This document shows positions 22,744 through 34,444 of a stretch of 64,000 nt of DNA, piece after piece. The notes beneath the pieces are model-generated. The model had not been told where the DNA came from, made no database searches, and worked only from the letters and a program-made list of their open reading frames with translations. The stretch is taken from contig JAJEKV010000809.1 of assembly GCA_021234155.1 (NCBI GenBank), positions 1 to 64,000 on the forward strand. The letters are read 5' to 3'. Source of the DNA: Isoetes taiwanensis. Taxonomy: Eukaryota; Streptophyta; Lycopodiopsida; Isoetales; Isoetaceae. The position numbers and the translations under genes were made by a program. Positions within the stretch are counted from its first letter, which is position 1, and each line of letters starts with the position of its first letter.

Positions 22744-24000
22744 TTTTTTTTTTTTTTGAATACAAAGAGTACATGGGGGACTCAAAGCCCAGTGGAGAAG
22801 ATGTCCATTAGAGCAACACTATCCACCACATACATAACACAGAAGCGCAGAGAATATATATCACCACGAGTACAACTATTTGATATGAGTAAGTTTGAAT
22901 CTGAAGATATCGCTCCCAAATGACACTCTTGACGCCATCCTTTAAGGAATAACACGTGTACGCCTTTACAATGCACTACGAGCATCACTAAGCACTTGCG
23001 TATCTGAAAAGACCTGTCCCTTGAAGATGAGAAGATTTCTTCTCTTCCAGATGGACTAGATGATCCAAGCAGATGCTAAGTGGAAAGCCCTCTTTGCCTA
23101 CTTGTCGCAAGAACGAGGATAGACTGATAATAGGACCTGCTGACTATTCAAGTCACAGTGAAAAAGGCTCAAAAGCCATTGCCAAGCAAGTCGAACATGG
23201 TGACACAAGAAAAGGCAGTGCTCAACTGTCTCATTCCTCTGCATGCAAAGAGGGCAGATCATAGAGACTTCTGGACGAAATCTATGAACAACAGTGTTTA
23301 CCTGTACGCATCTATGAATGATCTGCCACCATAAGATAGATAGCTTAGGATGGAGAAATTTATCCCATACCCATCGCCAGACTGTTTTTCGATGAAGGCC
23401 ACTTTGGCGATGGAGGCAACACTTCAGGATAAAGCAAGACCACATACATGGAGTGCACCAGGTGCTCTTCCTTAACACTGCCATGAACCACCCAGAGCTG
23501 GGGAGCTATGTCTTGTGGGATGGAGGAAGAGTAGCAGCTACTTTTTCCCAAATGCCACGGTCCCAACGAAGGAGGAGGAACTTCAATTTGAACTCATTCC
23601 ATGTCAACAATCTTGTCTCATTATATCACGCAGATACTGTGACCACACCTGCTGCTCGCCATCGACACTACGTCAATGGATGGACAGAAGAGACCAGGGG
23701 ACAATCCGCCTGGCCGTCACCCAAAGGGATCCAGTCTGTGTGGCCCATCGGATGGAATTTAAACAAGTGAGCACAGTCTCCCAAGCAGCTAGCAACCCCT
23801 TGAGGAAAGGAGGCATTAGGATATGGAGAAAGTGGATAGAATAATGCCGATGGGAGGAGAGCATGGATGGAGAGCCAAAGGAAATGCACATCTGTAAAGA
23901 CTGGTGAATGAGATGCAACCCTGGGGAATTATCAACATTTGTACAGAAGAAAATAGAATATATGACAGTGGGAAGCATTTATGAGGTTATGGCGATGTTG
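22744..24000 (-). mobile_element. 5'-truncated LINE fragment with zf-RVT and poly(A)
   Basis: A run of 14 Ts at 22,744-22,757 is the poly(A) tail of a minus-strand LINE. Upstream on the minus strand, the frame 23,098-23,484 contains the zf-RVT signature: VWDKFLHPKLSILWWQIIHR followed by CPLCMQRNETVEHCLFLC, a CxxC...H...C zinc-binding pattern. Other short frames up to ~24,000 probably hold more ORF2 sequence. Loss of the 5' part with a preserved tail is the usual outcome of target-primed reverse transcription. The 5' boundary is approximate. Confidence 0.75.
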
Positions 24001-24479
24001 TATGGTCATTCCGCGAAGCACGACAACTTGTGAAAGAGTTTTCTCTCGCCAAAATGCTATCAAAAGTGATATAAGATCAAGCATAAAAACATTAGTTGCA
24101 ACAATGATAGTATGATTCTGCAATCAACCACTTGAAAGCATAGATTGGCGAGCATCCTTTGATGATTGGTATGAAATGAAGAATAGGAGAGCAATGCAGC
24201 TCGAGTAAGTTGATTTCTTTGGTGGTATAGTTGTAAACTATTGTTTTCAACTTTTGCTCCCTATTTCCTCCGCATATTTTGGTTGGTGACCATGGCGCCT
24301 AAAAAAACATAACGTGCCTGTATTTGGAGCTATCGCAAATACTATAGTACTGGGGACTGAATTGGTTGAAACTGGTGTGTCAACATCTGTAACCTCGTTG
24401 AATTCACCTGAACCTATTTCTTTTGTCTAGGGATTCTACGCTTGAACTTGACAATGCCCGATCTAAGTTCTGTTGAAAT

Positions 24480-26280
24480 CCTGTTAAGCCTACTTCTAAT
24501 AATTGAAGCTTGCACATGGATGCTATAGTGCCGACTGTGAAACATCCTCGTGGGCCTGCAGGGACCTCAAGTAGTGATGAAATTATGAAGAAGAATACTA
24601 GCATTCAAGATGATGCTACTGCATTCCAAGGTATTTTTATTATGTCTGCAAAGATTTTGAATGTTATCAAAGATCTCGAATCTCAGGTAAGTAGTCCGCA
24701 AGAAGAAAATTGTCATTTAAAAGCCGAAGTGCTTAATTTGCTTGAGAATGTAGAAAGGGCTAAGCAAGCAGCTATTGTATCTCAAAATTAAGGCTAAGAA
24801 ATCTATTCAGGAACAAAAGTTGCGAAGGAGCAAGCATATCAAAGAAAGTTTGTCCCAACAATGGCTCCAAAGGGCGAGTGAGAAGCAAGGCATCCAAACT
24901 GAAGTGATTTGATCTTCTTCAGTGGGATGCTTTTGAGGACATCAAGGAAGGCTATTTTGTGTTAGTCAGACCTCATGATGAGGATTGTCCAATATGATTA
25001 GGGCTGGCACTCACCCAGGTTACCTGCATCGTGTATTTCAAGTTCAATATGGGAGCCAGTTGGGAAGCAAAAGAAAGTCAAGTTAATAGAATAGTACATA
25101 GGCTGTTGGGAGAAAAAGTGGAGAACAAATTCTGCTGCTCTTGAGAGGAGGGAATTGGTGAATGTGCGGTATGGTCATACCTTTCTTGTCACAATGCAAA
25201 AGACAAGACACACAAGATCTCCAAGAGGGAAATGGACAAAGCCATGAGCAACCTCCGTGTTATAGCATTGTATGAGAGTAGATATTGTGGAATGATATCA
25301 TGAAGCAGTTTTTGTTATATTATGTGAAAATCTAATAGTGATTCAAAGAAAAAAATAGTAATTCTTGAAGGAGTTTCACTTTATTGCATAAAGCCCATAT
25401 GTTGGAATGTGTCCCACTTTAATGTAATGCAGCTAAAAGGGCTAAATAACATAAGAGCTGGCAAAGAAAAGGAAGAAACAGGGAACCAGAGTAGTCATTG
25501 CTGAGAGGAAAGAAGAAGCTAAGCCACCATCATCATCTGACACAAGTCGGATGATGGTCATCTTAGGAATATTATTGGAGGAGAGGCAGTAGATGATGAG
25601 GCAATAGAGATAATAGAGAGCAACAAGAAGGAGGCTAAGAAGGTAGGAAGTGTTGTCGAGACGGAAAACACCGTCAATCTGCCTTCCTCAATAGTGAGAC
25701 AGCCCCGCCTCCACCATGTTCGACGAAGATGCCTGCACTAAAGAATAAAACTTGAGGCAAGGCAACCAAAGAGGCGTACATTCTAAAGGCCAATAGAGTA
25801 TATAAGGAGTCGATGTCTCGGTACAAGGGATATACAACCATGTATGATCTGTACTATGAGTACTACCATGCTTATAAAGTAAAATATGTGGAATAGAATA
25901 GAATAGAGAACCAGAAGCACTGAGAAGAAGAAGCTAAAGGGGCCCTCAAAACCATAGAAAAATTTGAAGCAGCCAGCGCAATATGGAAGGAACTCGACTC
26001 ATTTGAAAGCATTAAAGGAGATACGACACCGACTTCTTAGTCCCGAGCGTGCTATTCAAGTTGATGGTTCGAGAAGCACTATACGAGTTTGACAACAATA
26101 TGGAGGTGGCCCCGAAAATGTTGTTTGCCATCCAAGAAGTTGCCAAGACGGAGATTGTCTAGTACTTCAAAGGTTTGAATGAATGGGCACTCCATGCTCG
26201 AAGAGTCACGTGCATGCACAGGGTCATGTGCTTGGAAGTATTCATAAGTCATATCATCAGTGACTAATGTATAGAACACC
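24480..26280 (+). pseudogene. Unrecognised decayed coding region with coiled coil
   Basis: A 93-codon plus-strand frame (24,510-24,791) ends in a heptad-like stretch (VIKDLESQVSSPQEENC, then LKAEVLNLLENVERAKQAA) that would form a coiled coil. Coding-like fragments continue with stops and shifts to ~26,270, including a tyrosine-rich stretch near 25,830-25,890 (YDLYYEYYHAYKVKYVE) and FKLMVREALYEFDNNMEVAP near 26,055-26,115. The pieces suggest one long protein now full of lesions. I do not recognise the family. It could be a host gene relic or the gag-like protein of an unfamiliar element. Confidence 0.35.
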
Positions 26281-26653
26281 CAAATTTTGACCCTATGTAT
26301 AAAATATTGTAGTAATACGATGATACGTAGTTGTAAATAAGCTCCTTGTCATTTGTGTTTAAGGTTGATAGCTTACAACTAGTTAAAATGTTAAATTGTT
26401 AAGAAAATAGACCCATGTGCTTATGAAGGCGTCCAAATCAAAAGAAACATTTTAGTCGTTCTCCAGTGCATTTCAAGAGTGTCTGGTCTTGCTTGAGCAT
26501 TGGATGTATCTATTTTGGTATTTTGCATGTGAATTTTGGCTTGTCTAAGTGTGTAGAGCCCGAATTTGCCCTTACTTCTTAGATTAGACCTCATTTTGAC
26601 AGAATTGACCCATGATACTGATGAAGTGCATCCACCCCAATCTATCTTTATAT

Positions 26654-28500
26654 GTTTTTTCTTTTCTTTTTTTTGAAAGGAAAAGTAGATTTTTTCATTA
26701 ATTAGAAAAAGCCATACAAACCATTTACCAATCTGCTACACAGCAGGGCATAATAATGAGAACCTCATAGAAGGATGATTATCATAATATGACTTCAAAA
26801 CTAATTCACGAAACTTGTATTCGAGTTATAATAATATAGTAGTAGCATAGAAAGTAAACCATAAGGCCTTCAAGCATATGGTGTTCCTTGAAAAAAGAAC
26901 ACTGAAGCAGCTGCTGTTGTATGAAAATCTTCAATTTCCTGTAAAAGCAAACTAAAATGCCAACCATGACCTTCATTAGTTGAGAGCTGGATACACGCGA
27001 AAATGGTTAGGATAGAGGAGCAAAATTGTGGTAGTTTGAGGCTAGGAGGAAGGGTAGAATGCAAAGAGGGCAATTGAAATTAACTTTGATCCTCAAGGTG
27101 AGCTTCAAACCACTCATTGTATTGCCTGTAAAATTCATTTGTCGAGCCATGTATGTATCTGTTATGACCACAGTCATTCTGAATGAGGAGAGATGATAGA
27201 CTTTCCTTTGTCGTTAGTAGTAGCAAAGTACCATATAAATCTGCCAACAGCTTGTGACTGTAATACATTTCTCTATATCTGCTCAGCTGTCTCTCAGTCA
27301 TACTGAAATGGGTATTGTAGAGAAATTCAAAGAGGTAATGCATTTGCATGAGTTCCCTGCTGTAAACTCTAGCCCAGTCTACTTCTCTCTTTCGTGAGTT
27401 TTCTACCTCCTGTATAAACTCATCTGTAACAGTACACATCTCTCTCAGAGTAAGCTACTTTCCTTGTGCTTTGGCCAGTATATAGAAGCCTCATAATTGT
27501 CCATGTCTATGTCGAATTTTGAAGATCCTTCCCCTTTAAGAAAATTCAGATATTCTGTCACAGTCAGAGTATGGAGCATTAGAATCAATAACATTTAAAT
27601 TAGATATAAAAATATCAAAGGGGCCCCTGTATAGCCCTATAGAGTCCCAATTTGTGGTGTGGTTGTCCCTCTATTGTCTCTCATGGAAAGTAGCAATAGA
27701 TTCAATATCCAAATGAAAATGCATTTTAATCCAGAAAATGAAGAAGGATTTGGAACCATAAAAAAATCTATTTCTAGCTTTCCAAACATTCTAGAAGGCA
27801 GTGTAAACAAGAATGTTTGCCAGAGTATCATCTTGTCGTAGGAGTGAGAGAATATTGTTGACATCTTTATTATGTAGATATATCCATCAAATCTGTCAGA
27901 GAACCAAGTCCAGAAAGAGCTTAATTTAGGACAAAGGAAAATATGATCCATGGACTCTTCTTGAAGGCTTTCAGAATGATAGTGAGTTGAGACATTGGAT
28001 CCTTTAGACAAGGACTCAAGAATTGTTAAACTCTTATGTGCCACCAGCCAAATAAAAAAGCTGATCTTCGGAGTGCAATAAGAATTCCATATATTTTTGA
28101 AAAGAGAGAGCATTCCTGATTGACTTAAAGACCATTTTTGCATGGCCTTCACTGGAGCATCAATATGACTCAGATAGGCACAGATATCGCTGACCTTGTA
28201 GATATTATTCCCTTTTAAAGTCCATCCCAGAGTAGTACTATAAGCATTAAAATTCTTGAAATGTGCATATAGCTTTTTATCACTTGAGGTACCTCTGATG
28301 ATTGACTTCAAGACAGTCCATGAGATAAAGGAATTATTATCTCTATAGATGTCCTTCACTCTTGAAATCCCTTTCTCTGACCATTTATTGTAGATTCTAG
28401 GATGCTTGATGGCTATCACTTTGAAGTGATGATCTTGAAATATAGGGGACCAGAATAAATTCGTGTTCATAGTGGCATCAGTGACCTTATCACTCTGAAA
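26654..28500 (-). mobile_element. 5'-truncated LINE fragment with poly(A)
   Basis: A T-rich run at 26,654-26,674 marks the minus-strand poly(A). The 277-codon frame at 27,637-28,470 is the zf-RVT end of a LINE ORF2: WNSYCTPKISFFIWLVAHKS, then a histidine/cysteine pattern ending ESMDHIFLCPKL. The first zinc cysteines are missing or substituted (STHYHSES), so the finger is damaged. Between this frame and the tail lies a 119-codon frame (27,080-27,439) with no recognised domain. This copy differs from the L1 at 14-20 kb. Confidence 0.75.
27080..27439 (-). CDS. Unrecognised open frame in the LINE 3' region
   Basis: This 119-codon minus-strand frame runs from MCTVTDEFIQEVENSRKREV to a stop, rich in Tyr, Glu and Arg, with a helical middle (ERQLSRYREMYYSHKLLADL). 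It lies after the zf-RVT domain and before the poly(A), where some LINEs carry an extra domain or a coding-like 3' region. I cannot assign a family, and it may be chance or host sequence. Confidence 0.25.
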   Translation of the reverse strand: MCTVTDEFIQEVENSRKREVDWARVYSRELMQMHYLFEFLYNTHFSMTERQLSRYREMYYSHKLLADLYGTLLLLTTKESLSSLLIQNDCGHNRYIHGSTNEFYRQYNEWFEAHLEDQS

Positions 28501-28979
28501 ACGAAATAGAGCCGAAAACGAAAATAAATCATAGGCCTATATCCTTTCATACACCCCATGTTCATCTTTATGATAAGATAATATAAGATATAATTTTAAT
28601 GTTCGCAGAAACCTTTGGGCCATGGAATAGTTTTTAACAACCTAAACATCAAACAAGCTACAATACCTCAATTGCATGCTCACCTCTGTGGCATGGAGAA
28701 AGTGGAAACTCTTGGCGCACATCTATATATTACTATTGTTAGGATTTGAAGATGATGTATTCAATAAACTGATACACAATACACTGACAACAAGATCAAT
28801 CAGGCGCTCAAACAATCTCCTGCTTCTATATCTCGACCTGCAAGTCTCTCCCCTCTTTGCATCACCCCACATTTATGTCCATATTTCCTTTCCAATCTGG
28901 GTGCATCCACTTGTCATATTGTGCATCTCCCTTCATATGGAAAGTTCTCCAACTTGCCTAAAAATCCGGAGTAGATAGA

Positions 28980-29280
28980 CTTGCTCTCCTAAAATTTCGG
29001 CCCTAGTTGACTTTGACTTTGACTGGTCAACGCAAACCCTAAGTGGCGGGCAGGGGGTGTGTGTGTTTCTAGCGAGCCCAGCAACACCTGGGTAGGGGGT
29101 GCCCGCCACTTTTGACTTTGACTTTGACTTTGACCTACTGCCACTGCTTCTCATAGGTCTCCCAAATAACATGACACCATTTAACAACTATGAAGTTGGT
29201 TTGCAGGGAGAAACTATGCTAACACTCCCTTATGTAGTCTATAAATAGCATTCCTTATGTAGTCTATAAATAGCATTTTT
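28980..29280 (+). repeat. TTTGAC repeats flanking an 11-bp inverted repeat, plus a 25-bp duplication
   Basis: Three TTGAC units at 29,007-29,023 and four TTTGAC units at 29,111-29,134 flank an inverted pair (AGTGGCGGGCA at 29,042-29,052, TGCCCGCCACT at 29,100-29,110). TTGAC(C/T) is the W-box core bound by WRKY factors, but no gene start follows closely. At 29,228-29,277 a 25-bp unit (CCTTATGTAGTCTATAAATA...) occurs twice in tandem. Confidence 0.6.
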
Positions 29281-29329
29281 CACGTTCTATGGAACCCCTA
29301 GCTGCAACAATCCTCTATAATTCCTTTTT

Positions 29330-30050
29330 TTGGGTAATGTCAAGTGCGTTTGCAAAATCTACAAAAAAGCAGCAACATACAAATCTTTCTTTTATATTGC
29401 AGCTATCTCAGTAACGTATACAATGTCAACATAAGACCTATGGTAGAGTGCCTAGACTGGAAACCGGCTTGAATGAATATCCCATTATAATGCCTTCGCA
29501 AGAGGTCAATTACAAGAGGTCAATTGCTTTTCCAGAATTTTAGCAAAAAGGGTCCACCACTGTGGTATGATAGTTGGGAGGTTAATGTTTGTCACCTGCT
29601 TTATATAGGATTCACCTGACTTGTCCACTCTAAACGCTAGTGAGAATTGCAACAATCTCTAGTCCTGCCTGTTTCAGCAACTAAGTCCATATCTTTACCA
29701 TTTACAAGACTCTATAGACCCTTTGTAACATCCCTAAACGACTTGTCTAGATTGGGGCTACAATGGGTCTTCCATGAGGGTTATATGACTGAGCCAAATA
29801 GTTCATCCACTGGGGCAGGGAATTGGCGATGAGTTATATAAAACTCTTCTCTAAAAAGATTTTGGATTATGGGTGAGAAATGTTCTAGTAGGTACTTTAA
29901 CATCATTTGATTCAAGCTCCAAAAAGGTATGGCTGGGATGTTGAATGTGACTTGTGTACTAAACTGTAGCACATGTGATTTCCTTGGTTGTATTAGGGAT
30001 GTTAGAGATTTATGGCTCATGCGGATAATCTCCATTTTGGAGCTGTAAGT
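29330..30050 (-). mobile_element. Old non-LTR reverse transcriptase relic
   Basis: On the minus strand, broken frames between 29,640 and 29,330 resemble RT motifs in the order seen in non-LTR elements: a fingers block (LPTIIPQWW...LFAKILEKQL), a GFQSRHSTIG segment (compare G-F-R-x-x-S-T), and an LLLFCRFCKRT stretch in the place of motif A (F-V-D-F-x-K-A-F-D). Stops and shifts separate the blocks. The pattern is closer to RTE/CR1/jockey-type RTs than to the zf-RVT L1s nearby. The upstream frame at 29,781-30,035 may be more of it. Confidence 0.45.
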
Positions 30051-31438
30051 ATTAGCTTATTACAGCCATCCACTTATTTGTCCCGTTTTTCATGTCTCGT
30101 TTTACACTCAACATATGACACCATGCTTGGTAAGCAGGCGTAAGCTCTAGATGGTTGCCACATGGGCATCCAGCTAGAAAATGAGATCTCGAATTGGGAT
30201 TTTTGCTGCAGGATAACTATATTAGTAATTTAGCTATTTTGCAATCTATGAGATTGTGCCTAGATTCGATCTAGAGAGCCTAAGAGCCAGGGACTGCCGC
30301 ACCATTTGTTATAGATAAGTTGGTGTTTTAGAGATGAGGGTTCTCGAAGGATTCTTAATGCTTTTTGATTAGGATTGGATGGCTCATCATAATGATGGAA
30401 GTGCTCAACTAGCTCCAACATATAATTAAGCGACTGTTATATATTGTTGATAGGTTTCTCTTGGCCTATACTCCAACCAGTCTGCAAGGATTGATCAGTG
30501 AGATTGCAATAGATGTATGTAAGCATTTAAGCAATGCTTATACAGATTAAAACTACATCGTATAGTAATTATTAACTCACATGTGGAATATACTCCTCTG
30601 ACATAATTCGGGAAAGAGTGATACTTGTAATTCTTTGCCTCTCTTGTAATAACTCATGCAAATTGGATAGTTATAAGATACACAGATTGGAGGATTGACC
30701 TATGTATTATACTTGTTACTTTTTGGAGTGGCCACCCAAAAAGGTTTCATGTAATTATGTATCTAGTCCGAGTGAGTATCTCTCTTGAATGGTGGGTTTA
30801 GTATTCTATAGCACATATATAGCATCTTCCTTAGAAGAAGTTGCATTAACTGAATTATGCTTGTTACATTGGATTGGAGGTGCATGTTTCTCTATTCCTC
30901 TCACTGTTATGGATGCATAGAATATACCTATTTAATAATATATGGGTGAATTTCAAACTTGGACGTATGTAGAATGAAAGTGAGAAAATTCATGCATTGG
31001 AGCTATCTAGGGTATGTTTTTATCAGTGGTATACAAAAAAACAAAATTTTAGCATATCTTCAGCACCTTTTTTTGCGCCTTTTTTACGTCGCGGACGAAA
31101 AAAATAAAGGGTGTCATGCAAGTTGACGGCTTCATGATGGGCTTTGAAGTCGGGATGACAGGTAATGAAGTGTTGGGTGTGAAAAGGCCGTACACAGTTC
31201 GTCATGCCAATTACCATAAAAACACTATGATCCTGCTGTGAGCAAATAATTTAGCCCACAATCCGAGAGCCCATTAAGTACACCAATTGATTGATCTCAA
31301 ATACGACCCTTTTTAGTGTATTGCTGCAAAATCTATTATCTCTGTTCTTCTTCCACATCTGTTAAGCGCCATACCACTTTTCATGCTTATTTTTTTCCTC
31401 AATCTACCCAATTTCTTACTTTAATTTGTTTGTAGCTA
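30051..31438. other. Gene-free stretch
   Basis: No supported gene or element was recognised. Open frames are short and have no domain signature. There is an A/T-homopolymer-rich patch near 31,060-31,110. Confidence 0.4.
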
Positions 31439-32009
31439 TGGCAAACAAAGTTAAGGAGGTAAGCCCCAAAAATTAGCTTTCAAAACCTGTTTTTTTGTTA
31501 TGTTGTGAAATTGATTCTTTTGTTTTTTATTGCAGATGAAAATTGCTCGAACTGAAGCTGAGTTCGTGTCCTTGAGAGATTTATATGGTACTCGCAAAAA
31601 GCCAAAAGAATTGAAGTGGAAAGATGTTTCTCCAGCAGATTGAAATGAAATATGGAAAGCCCCTTTGGTTAAAGGGAAGATTCATGTAAGAATGATTCAA
31701 GAATAGTATGTTACCAAGCTAAATGATCTGATTTCCAAGATATATCAAAGGGGCCTCGCCAACAATGAGTGTAGGGCTCAGCTTTCTCGTGCTTTCGTGG
31801 GGCAGAACACTGTAAAAGCTCGTCTTAATCCAGAAAAATACCAGGTTAATTGGGCACAGTTTGCAGCTCAGGCTTACAGGGATTCAATGGACAAGAGGTC
31901 AAGAAATGATGGCTCCTTTTTCAACAAGAGCATAGAGGCCATTTTGCATGTGATAAATAGCTTGAACGAGCTTAAACACATTGAGGAGATGAACATAATC
32001 AAGAAATGA
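31438..32009 (+). pseudogene. Unrecognised two-exon gene relic cut by a LINE
   Basis: An ATG at 31,438 opens a short exon (MANKVKE) ending at a good donor (GAG|GTAAGC) with an acceptor at TTGCAG near 31,535. The following frame reads MKIARTEAEFVSLRDLYGTR and continues, with two in-frame stops, into an open stretch at 31,797-32,009 (VNWAQFAAQAYRDSMDKRSR, INSLNELKHIEEMN). The sequence is basic and helical. I do not recognise it. It stops where minus-strand LINE sequence begins at about 32,000-32,010, so the LINE sequence joins or interrupts it there. Confidence 0.4.
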
Positions 32010-33010
32010 GAAGATTTGTTGAGGCTAGAAGTTGTTGTACAAGGTGCTGACCAATCCACAAAGTTGTACACTTCTGCCACCCCACAAGGACACCGGAAGC
32101 CAGTGAAAAAGTATCTAAGAGCATTTTGGCAGCAGCAAGATTCTTAGCATTAGCGACTGGAAAGAGGAACGTGTCATCTGCATATTGATTGCAAACCTCT
32201 TGTGTGTCGTCCTCCATTGCAAGACCATGGAGAAGTCCCTCTGTGGTTGCAACGGTAAATAATTGCGACAAAGCTTCTGCAACAATTGTAAAAAGCAATG
32301 GTGCTAAAGGGCATCCTTGGCGAATTCTACGACCGAGTGAGAAGGCAACTGACGGCTCGCCGTGGAACATAACAATCGCCGAGCAGAGATATGCAGCTTC
32401 ATAATATCTGATGTGAATTGTTCCCTAAATTCCAGTCTTAGCATACATCGACGCATGAATTCCCAGCTGACACTATCATAAGCCTTTGCAAAATCAAGCT
32501 TAAGGTATACAACTGGAAGGTTTTGCTTACGTGCCCAATAAATTCCCCCGTAAGCAACAACAACATTGTTCAAAATGCACCGTTTTGGAAGAAAACCTGG
32601 CTGGGTTGTTGAGATGGACTCTGCCAAGATGTCCTTTACCCGCTCTGCAAAAGCCTTGGCGAAGATCTTATATACGGATGAGAATAAGGTGATGGGCCGC
32701 CAGTCTGAAATAGTCTGAGGATCCTTGACCTTGGGGATGAGTGAGATGCTTTTGTGTTTGAATCCTATCCAAAGCGATTGGACGTAGAAAGTCACAAAAA
32801 GCACACATCTGGCTCCAGCCATTCCCAATACTCCTGGAAGAACTCAATTGGCAAACCATCCAAACCTGGGCACTTGCATCTGTTCAAGTCAAAGACTGCC
32901 GAACCTAAATCATCAGATGTCCTAGCCGCCTCTATTGACTACCGCTGCTCATCAGAGATGATGGGGGAAATCCTAGACAAAATAGCATCTCGCATTTCTG
33001 ATTGAAAGGG
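31999..33010 (-). pseudogene. LINE reverse transcriptase, partial
   Basis: Two overlapping minus-strand frames (32,304-32,828 and 31,999-32,370), plus a leading piece, cover the RT. Motifs in order are GLDGLPIEFFQEYW, KHKSISLIPKVKDPQTISDW, RPITLFSSVYKIFAKAFAER, LKLDFAKAYDSVSWEF (motif A, aspartate intact), RQGCPLAPLLFTIVAEAL (motif B) and NQYADDTFLF (motif C, YADD intact). A frameshift separates motif A from motif B at about 32,350. The sequence stops soon after the palm (GWQKCTTLWIG), so the thumb and zf-RVT are missing. Confidence 0.85.
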
Positions 33011-33573
33011 AAGATGTTTCTCGGCGAAAAAAAATCTGGAAGTGGTTATGCAGGTGTTGCTTGAGTTCAATTGGCTCTGTTACCATGACCGATCGGGCAA
33101 AAGCAATGAGGACATGGTTGATGTCATGCGATGCCTCTTAGCCGCACAAAAAGAAGCCCGTACAAGCGGTCCATCCATCCGAAACCCACCGGACACGCCA
33201 GCCGTCTTTGCTGCTGAATTTGCTCCTCCTCCAATGCTTGATTTTGTGCCAAAATATCATGATCATGAACAAGCGGAAGATGGCTCTACGGCGAGAATGG
33301 AGCAGGTCCCCGATACAAGGTGTCGGTAAAACGCGACCTTCTGCTGCTGCGGACTCGACCTTGTTTGGCAAAACCTTTGGCCGGGCGAAATTGCATCCAC
33401 TATGCCGGTCATACCTCGGCGTCGGTGAAAGCGGTTGTCCAAGTATTCTTGCAACCTTCTTGAAAATCAGCATCCTTTAAGAACTTCGCGTTCAAAAGCT
33501 CACGTCCGTCCGGACCGCCAGCGCAAAGGGCAAGGCCGTCACGAAATAGTGCGGATGGTGGTGAAACGGCGAG

Positions 33574-34250
33574 TTATCTCACGAGGCGAGCCCGAAAAAG
33601 ATCTAGAAGTGCCGCAACTGCATCTGCATTCCAGTAAGCTCTATCCAACCGAGAGCTTGTGCGACCTCCACCAACTTGACCATTGCACCAAGTAAAGACA
33701 CCTTCACCATCAATCTCAGAGAGGTTGCAGTCATGGAGTAGGCGAAGCCAGCTGGCGGCGTTCAAAACCGGAACCACCCTTGTAGAGGTCCCCCCCAACC
33801 GTCGGACTCCTATCCACCATATTAAGATCCCCCAACAAGAAGCCATGAAATGTGGCGGTTCAAGTCGAGTATCTTCCCCGCAAAGAGGCCCATAGTGAAG
33901 CTCTTTGATGGGAGTGCATTGTGGGCATAAACATTAATTAGATCATATTTAAACCCTTGTTCCTGCCATACAATTGGGGCCCAACGACCAAAGCGATCAG
34001 CCCTGATGAGGATGGACCGGCAAGGAAGGAAGCCATGCTATCACCACCCCTATCTTTGGCGGAATCATTTCTTTGCGATAAGGACATTGAACTGCGATGT
34101 CTATGAAGCTTTGATACGTTCCCTTACAACCGTGTGCTCTTGAAGACATACCTGGCCCGAGCATCCAATCTAGATGCTTAAAGAAATGCGACTCGCTTGC
34201 GAGGAAGGAGGCTACCCCCGAACATTCCATGAGACTAACCACATTGATCT
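33574..34250 (-). pseudogene. LINE endonuclease, partial
   Basis: Minus-strand fragments give an APE-type endonuclease: an N-terminal block around 34,000-34,240 (LMECSGVASFLASESHFFKHLDWML), then NVYAHNALPSKSF near 33,920, then GDLNMVD near 33,820 and EGVFTWCNGQVGGGRTSSRL followed by DRAYWN within the frame 33,574-33,846. The GDLN aspartate/asparagine pair and the R-L-D-R motif are family hallmarks. The C-terminal SDH motif is not evident and the frame is broken several times. Confidence 0.7.
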
Positions 34251-34444
34251 TGTGATGGGGCCAATTCCGGATGAGACCGGTGTCTCAAGGGAATTTGAGG
34301 ATGTTTCCTGGGCATCTGGCATGGCAATAACCTCATCAACATCAGCCCACCGAAGTGAATCAAAGCGACCACAGTGGGATGCAATGGGAGGGGCAGTGTT
34401 ACTGGCGAGGAAGGGAGGGCTAGGATGCGGAGGAATTAGATCCC

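Noticed and set aside
23453-23844. Plus-strand frames of 105-109 codons
   Set aside because: They are antisense shadows of the minus-strand LINE fragment that carries the zf-RVT signature.
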